DNA of 64,000 bases. Origin: NVTR01 sp965237505 (GTDB taxonomy: Bacteria; Pseudomonadota; Alphaproteobacteria; Rhodobacterales; Rhodobacteraceae). Shown in pieces: positions 18,885-27,036 of the stretch. The position numbers and the translations under genes are program-made. Where the stretch lies: the NCBI GenBank assembly GCA_965237505.1, contig CBDEFR010000001.1:472892-536891 (forward strand). Reading direction: 5' to 3'. Position 1 is the stretch's first letter. The number at the start of each line of letters is the position of its first letter. Under the pieces are notes generated by a model. The model was not told the DNA's origin. It did not search any database and saw only the letters and a program-made list of their open reading frames with translations.

Positions 18885-20227
18885 ATGGCAGTAAGGATTA
18901 CGCGAAAAGACAAGTCCGCAGGCGAGCTTCGCCAGGAAGCGGCGCGGTGCCGGGATGGGAAAGCGGCGCGACGGATGTTGGCGATTGCCCTGGTTCTGGA
19001 TGGGGTTGACCGCAAGACGGCGGCAGAAAACTGCGGCATGGATCGGCAGACGTTGCGGGATTGGGCCCACCGTTACAATGCGGAGGGCGTGTCGGGCCTG
19101 TTCAACCGTCGCCCGCCGGATCCACCCTGTCTGCTGAGCGCGGCACAGAAGGAGGAGTTGGCGGAAATGGTTCGGGCGGGTCCCGACCCCGAAACCGATG
19201 GGGTTGTGCGCTGGCGGCGCATTGATCTGAAACGCAAGATCGAAGTGCGCTTCGGCGTCACCATGCATGAGCGAACTGTTGGCAAACAATTGGCAAGCCT
19301 GGGCTTTCGGCGTCTGTCGGTGCGCCCGCAGCATCCGAAATCCGACCCGGATGCACAGGAGGCTTTTAAAAAAACTTCGCCGCAGAGGTAGAAGCAGCCT
19401 TGCCGGAAACAGCCCGCAGCAAGCCCCTGGAGATATGGTTTCAGGATGAAGCGCGGGTTGGCCAGCAGGGCACGCTCACCCGTATCTGGGCCGAGCGTGG
19501 AACACGCCCCCGTGCCCCGCGCGACACCCGCTATATCTGGAGCTACATTTTCGGCGCCGTCTGCCCGGAACGGGCTGAAGCGGCCGCTCTGATCATGCCA
19601 CATGCCGACACACAGGCCATGAGCGCGCATCTCGCCGAGATCGCTAAAACCGTCGCATCGGGCGCACATGCCCTTCTCATTCTGGATGGCGCTGGCTGGC
19701 ACGGTTCGGCAGAGCTGGAGGTACCGACAACATCACCCTGCTCAAACTCCCGCCCTATTCCCCTGAACTCAACCCGATGGAAAATGTGTGGGCTTATCTG
19801 CGTGCCAACAAGCTCGCCATATCCGTCTTCGACAATTATGAGCAGATCGTCGACAGGTGTTGCGAAGCATGGAACCGTGCCTATCCGGTTGTCACCCACA
19901 CCCACTATATGTATGGCGTGGCGTCGAGTGGCCCGGGAGGGGGACAAAGCGGGGATGGATGTCTCGCAGCGTGAAGACCTTTCGTTTCCGCGGTCGCTTC
20001 CTGAGTTCCAGCGACTTTTCCCGGATGGCACGGCCTGTGCCGCCTAAATTGCTGGCGATGTCACCGCTCCCACTTACGCCCAGCTTTACTCGGGCGATTG
20101 GGAGCACCCTAGATGTAGTGGGTGTGGGTGACAACCGGATAGGCACGCATGGAACTTCTTTGCAAACGACAAAACCGCAATCACGTCAATCACTACCAGA
20201 CAATGGGCCAAAACGGTCAACGACTAG
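18885..20227 (+). pseudogene. IS630-family transposase, frameshifted and interrupted
   Basis: The helix-turn-helix N-terminus (IALVLDGVDRKTAAENCGMD) runs to a TTTAAAAAAAC tract at about 19366-19376. There a -1 shift joins the DDE part (EIWFQDEARVGQQGTLTRIW; LLILDGAGWHGS); such slippery runs are used for programmed frameshifting in this family. A second shift near 19720 (before NITLLKLPPYSPELNPMENV) has no slippery site and looks like true damage. At 19875 the frame is interrupted by a small inserted element and resumes as NFFANDKTAITSITTRQWAK, ending at TAG 20225-20227. Confidence 0.85.
19876..20147 (+). mobile_element. Small non-autonomous IS1595-derived element (MITE-like, 272 bp)
   Basis: The ends are perfect 32-base inverted repeats starting CGTGCCTATCCGG. 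The 8-base CATGGAAC flanks it at 19868-19875 and 20148-20155. Inside is a reading frame for the first residues of an IS1595-type transposase (SFPRSLPEFQRLFPDGTACA), then a stop. A segment resembling the usual C-terminus (PTYAQLYSGDWEHP) follows in the same direction. It is thus an IS1595 with an internal deletion that must be moved by a transposase supplied elsewhere. No full-length parent with these ends is in the window. Confidence 0.85.
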
Positions 20228-21276
20228 GGCCGTTGGTATAATTCCATCAAATTCGCACTTCGCACATCAAGAACGATGCTCGAAAGCAGTGTAAGGCCTT
20301 CGCAGCGGGATTTATGAAACTTTGGAAGCCGCTCTATAAAATCAGCCTTGATAGCTTCGTTTACCCCAGAAAAACCCAATGAAACAACCATACAACATCT
20401 CCAATTCTATAACAGGAGACTCCTTGAATCACAGCATGTGGACAGATGGCAAGCTTAATTCGCTAAAATGAAGGGTGGTAAGGGCGTATCCCCAAGGTTC
20501 TCCAACGCGACATTGATGCTTTCACGAATCGCCGCGAACTTCGCGGTCAAGAGGCCGCGCACATTCTCGACCAATACAGCGCGGGGTTGGACGCTGGCGA
20601 CAATCCGGAGCATCGTCGGAAACAAGTCACGCTCATTGTCGCTGCCATGCTGTTTCCCCGCCAACGAATAGGGCGGGCAAGGCAGACCGCCGGACAAGAG
20701 GTCAACGCCATGCCAGCCCGAAAGATCAAACTGTCGCAGGTCGGCCTGCACCGTGTTCCACGCGGGACGGTTCTGGCGTAAGGTCATGCAAGTGTGCAGG
20801 TCGTTGTCTATCAGCAGCGCCGGGCGAAACTCGGCTTGCTCAAGGCCAAGAGACGCGCCGCCCGCACCGGCGCAGAGTTCGACAGATGATAACATCAGAC
20901 CCGTGCCCCGCTCGATAAACCGTTGTCTGCAATCAGATCAACGTAGCGAAGACGCTTACCTTCCATTCCATCAACGACACCCTTCATCTGGGCGATGGTA
21001 TCCTTTGGGCGGTTGTTGTGGCGACCAGAGAACTCGTTCACGTACCGATCAAGATGCTTCGGAGACATCTTGTGGTATATACCGTCATGACCGCGCTTCA
21101 ACCCAGCCCAGAAACTTTCCAACCCGTTCGTGTGCGCCTGATCACGAACGTATTCTCCAACCGAATGTTTCACTGCCTCATGGACTCGATCCGCAAGTCC
21201 GCGATAGGCTAGGGCTTCATCCGTGTAGACAGTCGTGCCCGCAGCGGTGTGATCCGTCACAAAACCTTGCAGGGTT

Positions 21277-22580
21277 TGACCTGCCCCCAATTTGAGGGCC
21301 ACTTTTAGGTAGACTCTGTTCCTCTTTTGTTTGCCATTATTCGGCGGCGTGAGCAATGGGCGGTGGCGCGGAGCCTTCAGATAGCTCAAGCGTCGCTGCC
21401 CATTGCGGTTTATGGAAAGGCCTGTTTGCGGCAAATTCTTCCGGGGTTTGATAGTTCAGCGAAGAGTGGGGCCGGTTTTGATTGTAATCGATCCGCCAGT
21501 CCTCGATGATCCTTTCTGCCTCGGCCAGCGAGGTGAACCAGTTCAAGTTCAGGCATTCTTCGCGAAACCGGCCGTTGAAACTTTCGATGTAGGCGTTCTG
21601 GGTCGGCTTGCCCGGGTCGATGAAGTAGAGCTGCACGCCGTGATCATCTGCCCAGCCATCAAGCGCGCGGCCTCGTAGTTCAGGCCCATTGTCAACGGTC
21701 AGAACATCCGGGTACCCCCGCTCACGAGCCACCCGTTCCAGCATTTCCACTCCACCACGCGGGAGCCGGGGATCGACAGGGCCACATCAATCGCCGGACA
21801 TTCCCGTGTGCAGTCGTCTTTCAGATTGACGGTGCGGAACTTCCTGCCGTTGGCGAGCGCATCCATGGTGAAGTCCAGGCTCCACCGCTGGTTGGCGGCG
21901 ATCGGGCACCAGGCGCCTTCGCGCACGCCCTTGGGGATTTTCTTGCGATTGCGGCGGCGCAGGGTCAGGCGCTCCTCTCGGTAAAGTCGCTCCACCACTT
22001 TCACGTTCACCTTGAAACCCTCCTGGCCAAGCTTGGCATGCAACATGCGATAGCCATAGCGTCGGTGTTTGCCGGAAAGCGTGACCAGCCGTTCCCGTAT
22101 CCTCGCATGGCGATCCGGCCTTCCTCTGTATTCATTACTCGATCTGGAAAACCCAATCAGCCCACAGGCCCGCCGAGTTGAAAACTGATAGTCACGGCAA
22201 AGAACCATGACTGCTTCCCGGCGGCTTGCAGGCTTCAGAAGTTTTTTGCCAGAAGCCCTTTCAGGCCAGCATTATCAAGCATGGTTTCGGCCAGCAGCTT
22301 CTTCAGCTTGCCGTTCTCCGATTCCAGGTCTTTCAGCCGCCTGACATCGGAAATCTGAAGGCCGCCATACCTGGCTTTCCATTTGTAAAAGGTGGCATCC
22401 GACATACCGTGCTTACGGCACAACTCGGACACTTTCGCACCCGCCGCATACTCCTGAATGATCCGAACAATCTGCTCTTCGCTAAACCGTGACTTGCGCA
22501 TTCTCTGTTCTCCTCGTTCTCGTGAACATTAAGCGAACAGATCCTCCTTTCAAATGGACCAGTTTTCGGGGAGCAGGTCA
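21277..22580 (-). mobile_element. IS3-family element, 1304 bp
   Basis: The ends are TGACCTGCCCCC and the inverse GGGAGCAGGTCA, flanked by GGTT at 21273-21276 and 22581-22584. This 4-base duplication fits IS3. It is inserted in the IS1595 transposase between the middle and C-terminal segments. Confidence 0.88.
21337..22501 (-). pseudogene. IS3-family transposase (orfA and orfB), orfB frameshifted
   Basis: OrfA (22235-22501, 88 residues) has the helix-turn-helix and leucine-zipper-like start (FSEEQIVRIIQEYAAGAKVS). OrfB starts near 22208 (HRRYGYRMLHAKLGQEGF) with the first Asp in SLDFTMDAL. It is shifted near 21740 by a GTGGA duplication, after which the second Asp (TVDNGPELRG) and Glu (NAYIESFNGRFREECL) follow in another frame. 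The orfA/orfB change may be the normal programmed shift; the 5-base duplication inside orfB is not and inactivates it. Confidence 0.85.
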
Positions 22581-22887
22581 GGTTGGCGCGTCGGTTTTCT
22601 CAACCACCTTGGCCCTGATCTGTCCTGTTGGCCGATCCCGAACACCGGCAACGGCGGTTTTGCCCACCGGCCCGCGACCTGCCCGCAGCTTCTTCTTCGC
22701 ATGCTTGTTCTTTTCCTTGCCACCCATGTAAGTTTCGTCCGCCTCGACAGGGCCGGAAAATACCGATGCATCGGTCTGGTATGCGCATTCCGGAACATTC
22801 GGCCACTTATTCCAGCGACATCCGGCCACCCATACCGGGGGATCCGGCCACCTTTGACACGCTGCTTTGAGGCGCATGTTTTCAGTG

Positions 22888-23646
22888 TCAGTTGACGGGC
22901 GTTTCGTCAACGGTCTTGGTTCTGGTCTTTCGCATGGAATGGCCGTCGAGATTGAGGCGATAGGCGTTGTGAACAATCCGGTCCAGGATGGCATCTGCGA
23001 AGGTCGGTTCGCCGATCACATCGTGCCACGTGTCGACAGGCAGCTGGCTTGTGATCAGGATTGATCCGGCCTCATACCGGTCTTCGACGATCTCCATGAG
23101 ATCGCGGCGTTGGGTGGCGTTCAGGCGATCTGGACCCCAGTCATCGAGGATGAGCAGCCCTGTTTTTATGAGGCTTTTGAAGACGCGCGGGAAGCGGCCA
23201 TCGCCGTGGGCCAGTTCCAACTCATCGAACAATCTGGGCAGGCGTCTGTATAGAACCGTAACGCCGTCCCGGCAGGCGGCTTGTGCCAGGGCGCATGCCA
23301 GCCAGGTTTTGCCGACGCCGCAAGGGCCGGTGATCATCAGGTTACGTTTGTCGCGTATCCATTTGCCGGTCAGCAGTTGCTGGAAAAGGACTTTGTCCAA
23401 TCCTCGGCGCGCCCTGTAATCCACATCTTCCGGAGCTGCTCCCACATGGCGCAATTTGGCGGTGCGCATGCGGCTCTCAAAGCGCCTGGTGTCACGGCTG
23501 GATGACTCGCGGTCGACCAGCAGGCCCAGCCATTCAGCGTGACTGAGGCTGACCGTTCCGTCCTGTGTTTCCAGTTCGCTGAAGGCTTCCGCCATTCCGT
23601 CAAGTTTTAGCTTTTTCAGCTGATCAAGGGTTGGGTGATTGAGCAT
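22888..23646 (-). CDS. istB: IS21 helper ATPase IstB, element A
   Basis: This 252-residue AAA+ ATPase has Walker A TGPCGVGKTWLACALAQAA, Walker B LLILDDWGPDRL and the sensor region SILITSQLPVDTWHD. It assists the IstA transposase in target DNA choice and strand transfer. The start ATG at 23646 lies 13 bases after the istA stop, and the two form one transcription unit. Ahead of the ATPase core is the usual helical IstB N-terminus (KKLKLDGMAEAFSELETQDG). Confidence 0.93.
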   Translation of the reverse strand: MLNHPTLDQLKKLKLDGMAEAFSELETQDGTVSLSHAEWLGLLVDRESSSRDTRRFESRMRTAKLRHVGAAPEDVDYRARRGLDKVLFQQLLTGKWIRDKRNLMITGPCGVGKTWLACALAQAACRDGVTVLYRRLPRLFDELELAHGDGRFPRVFKSLIKTGLLILDDWGPDRLNATQRRDLMEIVEDRYEAGSILITSQLPVDTWHDVIGEPTFADAILDRIVHNAYRLNLDGHSMRKTRTKTVDETPVN

Positions 23647-23659
23647 ATGTTTGTCCTCT

Positions 23660-25189
23660 TCAATGGAAGTACTCAGCGCCACGGATGTTGGGATGGGTGA
23701 TCGCAGGCTCGTCCGGGGCGCGGGTTCGAGGTTGGCGATCCAGACCATTCTTGAGAATGGAATGCAGAGATGAGTAGGAACGGGCGTTGATGTCGATTGC
23801 CCGTGTGCAGGCGGTTTCCAGGCGATCCCGGCCAAAGGTCTTGGCCAGCCGCAAAATACCCATGCAGAACCGGTAGCCCGGTTCCGGATGACGGCGCTCA
23901 CGCATGATAACCTCGACATAGGCTTCGGTGTTTGGGCCGATCCTGGCGGCCTGTCGGCGTATTCTTTCGGGCGTCCAATCTGTCCGGAACCGGTGGTTTG
24001 CTGGCATGTGATCACGATGGGTGGAATGCTGGCGATTGCCGGATGTGCGCTGATGCGCCGCCACGCGTTGCCCTTTAAAATATACCTCAATTGTTCGCGC
24101 GGTGATCCTGGCCCACAGCTTTTGCTTCAACAGCTGATGCGGAACAGAGTAATAATGCCGTCCCACATCTATGTGGTAATCAAGGCCAACCCGGCATTCT
24201 TTCCATTCAGCGTAAACATAGGGCTCGACCGGCAAGGGCTTCAGAGCAGGCCTGTCCAGCGTCTTAAACAAATCCCGGCGGCTGGCCCCCAGATGCCGGG
24301 TCACTTTCCCATTCAACTGGTCCATTAAGGGTCGGATCTCAGCGTTCAACTCATCGAGACTGAAGAAGCGCTGATTGCGCAGACGTGCCAGAATCCAGCG
24401 TTCGACCAAGAGCACAGCCCCTTCGACCTTTGCCTTGTCTTTGGGCTTTCTTGGCCGGGCCGGAACAATGGCAGTATCGTAATGGACCGCCATATCCGCA
24501 TAGGTGCGGTTGATGGATGGTTCATAGAAACAGGCCTTGGTCACACCGGCCTTGAGATTGTCCGATACCACTTGCGCGGGCACCCCGCCGAAGAACCCAA
24601 AAGCCCGGACATGGCTGGATATCCAGTCGGGCAATGATTGCGTCCAGCTTGCTTCCACATAGGTGTAACTGGACGCCTCCAGCGTGGCGACAAATAGCTG
24701 CGCCGTCCTCACCTCGCCTGTCTGAGGGCAGACCACATCCATGGTCGCCCCGGCATAATCCACAAACAGACGCTCACCGGCAGGATGCCTTTGGCGCATC
24801 ACCGGCGACAGCTTTCCCTCCCACCGTGTATAAAGTTCACAAAACCGGCTATAGCCATAACCGTCGGAATGGACGGCCCGGTACTCTTCCCAGAGCAGCG
24901 AAAGTGTCACGCCCTTCCGGCGCAACTCGCCATGCATAAAGGCCCAGTCTGGTTGCGGATAAGACCCGCATACATCGCCAGCCGTGCGGGGAAACAGCAG
25001 GCCTTCAATATCTCCATCGCTCAGATCTGCTGGCAAAGGCCACGACAGGCCAGCCACATCGGCGCGGCGCAAATAATCCGATACTGTCGCCCGCCCCAAA
25101 GACAGGCTCAGCGCCATCTGACGACCTGATAATCCATCCGCCCGAAGTCGCAGGGCTTCTCGTATCTTCCGCATTGGCAATCTCTTCAT
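23660..25189 (-). CDS. istA: IS21 transposase IstA, element A
   Basis: This 509-residue transposase has a helix-turn-helix N-terminus (IREALRLRADGLSGRQMALS), an rve-type DDE core (ERLFVDYAGATMDVV; VVSDNLKAGVTKA; KPKDKAKVEGAVLLVERWIL) and the C-terminal Mu-like part (GRHYYSVPHQLLKQK). The frame is complete with no damage. It is a different IS21 lineage from the two copies at 42.3-46.2 and 60.9-63.4 kb. Confidence 0.93.
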   Translation of the reverse strand: MKRLPMRKIREALRLRADGLSGRQMALSLSLGRATVSDYLRRADVAGLSWPLPADLSDGDIEGLLFPRTAGDVCGSYPQPDWAFMHGELRRKGVTLSLLWEEYRAVHSDGYGYSRFCELYTRWEGKLSPVMRQRHPAGERLFVDYAGATMDVVCPQTGEVRTAQLFVATLEASSYTYVEASWTQSLPDWISSHVRAFGFFGGVPAQVVSDNLKAGVTKACFYEPSINRTYADMAVHYDTAIVPARPRKPKDKAKVEGAVLLVERWILARLRNQRFFSLDELNAEIRPLMDQLNGKVTRHLGASRRDLFKTLDRPALKPLPVEPYVYAEWKECRVGLDYHIDVGRHYYSVPHQLLKQKLWARITARTIEVYFKGQRVAAHQRTSGNRQHSTHRDHMPANHRFRTDWTPERIRRQAARIGPNTEAYVEVIMRERRHPEPGYRFCMGILRLAKTFGRDRLETACTRAIDINARSYSSLHSILKNGLDRQPRTRAPDEPAITHPNIRGAEYFH

Positions 25190-25827
25190 TCGGCTCCCTC
25201 TCGTTCAAAAAGAACGGCAGGATAACCGCGTTAAGGATCGCCTCGTGGCAGCAATATCTCAGGTGAAAACAGGGTGGCCGGATGCCCCGGAATCCCCGGC
25301 CGGATCAAATCGGTATGGGTGGCCGGATGTTAGCGGAATCACTGGCCGGATCGCCCCGGAATACGCAGTCTGGTATGCTTCGCGCAACCGATGCAGCATG
25401 AACCATGCCGCTTTCTGTCCAATCCCCAATTCACGGTGCAGTTTCATGCTGGAGATACCTTTAATATTTGTAGTGAACAGATAAATACCAATTGCCCATA
25501 TGCGGTAGGGCAATTTGGACCCCTCCATATGGCGCGGTTTCCCTTTCTTACTGTGCCGATCTTAACAGTGAACATGGACTTCTTCGGGCAATCGTTGCAA
25601 CGGTGCGTCATGCTTTTGTGCGGAACACCGACCTTCACATTGAGCGAACCGCAGCGCGGGCAGTGCGGATTTCCGTTCCAGCGTTGTTGCTCCAGCCATA
25701 AACGGGCTTTTTCGTTATCACCAAACATATCGACGACTTGCATCAACGAAATGCCTTTGCGGTGCGTTTTACCCGGACCCTTTTGTGCCATGGCGCGGTT
25801 TCCCTTTCTTACAGAATGTGACTCTAA

Positions 25828-26136
25828 GATATCTTCCAAATCGGGGGAAGTCAACGACAGAATGTTACTTTTGGATATAATTCCCTAATAAATGGCTTAA
25901 GAAGTCGACCCGGAAAGCGGCCCGAGTATTGGAAAAACACGCCGCGTGACCATATGCTTTTCGCCTTAATTCAAAACCTGAACCGCCACGGAATCAATCC
26001 GACCCGCAACGATGCAAGTTTTGACGAATCCAGCGGGTGTGATGCTGTCGCCAAGGCGGCGCGTGAAGCGAAGCTTCGCGGTGTGACAAGTTATGAAACC
26101 GTCAAGAAGTTGTACTTCAAAATACAACACCCTTAG
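25828..26136 (+). pseudogene. C-terminal remnant of a hypothetical island gene
   Basis: The frame is open from 25828 to TAA at 26134-26136. The region from about 25900 reads like a real protein end (GLRSRPGKRPEYWKNTPRDH, later KAAREAKLRGVTSYETVKKL). No convincing start exists before the IS1595 end, so the 5' portion is probably lost. An ATG at 25954 could give a 60-residue product. I do not recognise the family. Confidence 0.45.
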
Positions 26137-26252
26137 GACACGATTTCGAACGCGGCATTGTGTGTAAAACCGCTAATTCAGTCTCACCCATGCGCCTAAA
26201 CGCACCATGGGGCACAATGGGCACGTAGAAATTACTGCGGGGCCCAAAATCC

Positions 26253-26432
26253 ATGAAATATCTCAGTTTCACAGAGCTGCGCGCCAAACTCGGAGGTCGC
26301 GGTCGCACTACCGTTTATCGTGACATTGAGTTCGGTCGTTTGCCCAAACCAATTAAACTCGGCGGTCGTCTGTACTGGATCGAAGACCAGGTAGACGACG
26401 CGATGGCCAATGTTCAATTGGAAGCCGCCTAA
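26253..26432 (+). CDS. AlpA-family regulator / excisionase-like DNA-binding protein
   Basis: This 59-residue protein is a short winged-helix domain of the AlpA/MerR-like excisionase type. LSFTELRAKLGGRGRTTVYR gives the helix-turn-helix, and DIEFGRLPKPIKLGGRLYWI is the conserved wing with the Trp. Such proteins commonly accompany P4-type integrases and promote island excision by activating or assisting the recombinase. It lies at the opposite end of the island from the integrase at 12626. The gene ends in a hairpin followed by a T-rich stretch. Confidence 0.85.
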   Translation: MKYLSFTELRAKLGGRGRTTVYRDIEFGRLPKPIKLGGRLYWIEDQVDDAMANVQLEAA

Positions 26433-26435
26433 AAA

Positions 26436-26482
26436 AGCGCCCACCCAATCCAAACGGACATGGGCGGGCGCGATTTCTTAGG
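26436..26482 (+). terminator. Hairpin after the AlpA-like gene, probable terminator
   Basis: A GCGCCCACCCA arm and a TGGGCGGGCGC arm flank a short loop directly after the stop codon. The stem has one non-Watson-Crick pair. It is followed by GATTTCTT rather than a long T run, so termination is likely but not certain. Confidence 0.55.
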
Positions 26483-26542
26483 TTTGTGCACCGGAAGAAT
26501 AGCGTTTTTTGCCGTGTCCTTCAACCCTGAAGGTAACAAGCA

Positions 26543-26710
26543 ATGACTAAATACAGACAGTTCATGATAGAGAACGAAGGACAGAAACCTTTCACATTCA
26601 AAGTGAAGGACGGCAGCCGTTTTCACCAAACGTGGAAGGGCCTGTTGACGGGGCCATTTCCAGCCCCGTCTCTGACACGGGTGTCGGCTCACATACTAAC
26701 TTTTCGCTAG
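26543..26710 (+). CDS. Small 55-residue hypothetical protein
   Basis: The ATG at 26543 has AAGG a few bases upstream and the frame runs to TAG at 26708-26710. The product is basic and hydrophilic at its N-terminus (KYRQFMIENEGQKPFTFKVK) with no membrane segment. It lies between the AlpA-like and PC4-domain genes on the same strand. The family is not recognised; the last 15 residues may be out of the original frame. Confidence 0.45.
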   Translation: MTKYRQFMIENEGQKPFTFKVKDGSRFHQTWKGLLTGPFPAPSLTRVSAHILTFR

Positions 26711-26820
26711 GCTGGCGTTCAGATTGAAACCGAAATGCGAAAGCAAAAGGACGAGGGCCAGAAACGATACGGAGTCTATCACCTCAAGAGCAAGATACCT
26801 CCATTGCCCGTGATGGCAAT

Positions 26821-27036
26821 ATGAGCTGCCTCGCGTCATTTCGCAAAAATGCCCGTGAAGAAGTCCACATTTCACTCGATGAATTCAACGGGCACGACTT
26901 AATCAACATTCGCGTTTTTTACGATGCAGGGAACGGAGACATGCGCCCTGGTAAACAGGGCCTGGCAATCCGACTGGAGCAGCTGCCAGACCTCATGGAG
27001 GCATTGGCCATCGTGGAGCGTTCTCTTAGTGTCTGA
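26821..27036 (+). CDS. PC4 (transcriptional coactivator p15) domain protein, 3' end altered by IS5
   Basis: This 71-residue protein carries one PC4 single-strand-DNA-binding fold: FRKNAREEVHISLDEFNGHD, LINIRVFY and GDMRPGKQGLAIRLEQLPDL match the bacterial/phage form. These small proteins bind single-stranded DNA and are common on plasmids and islands. The last codons (SV, stop) come from the IS5 inserted at 27029, so the native C-terminus is lost or only slightly changed. The core fold looks complete. Confidence 0.8.
   Translation: MSCLASFRKNAREEVHISLDEFNGHDLINIRVFYDAGNGDMRPGKQGLAIRLEQLPDLMEALAIVERSLSV

Larger units (their letters stand above)
18799..20238 (+). mobile_element. IS630-family element inside IS4 copy B
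   Basis: The ends are ATACCAACGGCC and GGCCGTTGGTAT, flanked by TA at 18797-18798 and 20239-20240. That is the TA target duplication expected of IS630/Tc1-type elements. Comparison with the uninterrupted IS4 copy A confirms the exact insertion point. The element itself contains a 272-bp insertion. Confidence 0.9.
17906..20391 (-). pseudogene. IS4-family transposase, copy B, split by IS630
   Basis: The start (ATG at 20391) and first segment resume at 20239-20391; the remainder lies at 17906-18798. The stretch that is frameshifted in copy A is intact here, with TTTT in place of TTT, so this copy was a full-length transposase before the IS630 inserted. Catalytic-type segments (DQSHINDGHEVL, GDRFYGTERLIHWC, FSDFKTRGFG) remain. 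Confidence 0.88.
17851..20482 (-). mobile_element. IS4-family element, copy B, carrying an IS630 insertion
   Basis: The ends are the same as copy A (CTTACCACCC and GGGTGGTAAG). The flanks are GGCGTATAC (17842-17850) and GGCGTATCC (20483-20491), a 9-base duplication with one substitution. Without the IS630 and its TA duplication the element is about 1190 bp. It lies inside the C5 methyltransferase gene. Confidence 0.88.
17328..20895 (-). pseudogene. C5-cytosine DNA methyltransferase, split by nested insertion sequences
   Basis: The N-terminal part (20895 down to 20483) carries motif I (ELCAGAGGASLGLEQAEF), the catalytic PCP motif IV (GGLPCPPYSLAGKQ) and ENV (VLVENVRGLL). The C-terminal part (17841 down to 17328) carries QKRSRTFLIAL, motif IX (RLTARMIARIQGFPDDW) and motif X (QCRQIGNALPPPLAAAVA). 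Removing the IS4 element and one 9-base repeat restores a continuous 308-residue frame. It is the protective half of the restriction-modification pair with the HNH gene, whose start overlaps its stop. As it stands the methyltransferase cannot be made whole. Confidence 0.9.
22782..25367 (-). mobile_element. IS21-family element A, 2586 bp, intact
   Basis: The ends are TGCGCATTCCGG and the inverse CCGGAATACGCA. Near each end are several further copies of a TGGCCGGAT-type motif, as is usual for the transposase-binding sites of IS21. The 8-base GTCTGGTA flanks it at 22774-22781 and 25368-25375. It splits the IS1595 transposase after its N-terminal domain. Both istA and istB are intact. Confidence 0.92.
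20895..25791 (-). pseudogene. IS1595-family (ISXO2-like) transposase broken into three pieces
   Basis: The N-terminal part is at 25376-25791: zinc ribbon PHCPRCGSLNVKVG and HRCNDC, then PYRIWAIGIYLFTTNIKGIS. The middle is at 22585-22773 (FSGPVEADETYMGGKEKNK) and the C-terminal part at 20895-21276 (GTTVYTDEALAYRGL; NGLESFWAGLKRGHDGIYHK). An IS21 separates the first two and an IS3 separates the last two; removing both with one copy of their duplications rejoins the frame. The N-terminal piece also carries a 20-base insertion near 25530-25550 that shifts the frame. The last base of the methyltransferase ATG codon is the first base of the stop (TGATG on the minus strand). Outer ends of the element could not be matched. 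Confidence 0.85.

Noticed and set aside
19366..19376. Frameshift at the A run in the IS630 transposase as damage
   Set aside because: The TTTAAAAAAAC tract is a typical slippery site for programmed -1 shifting in this family; only the later shift near 19720 and the insertion count as damage.
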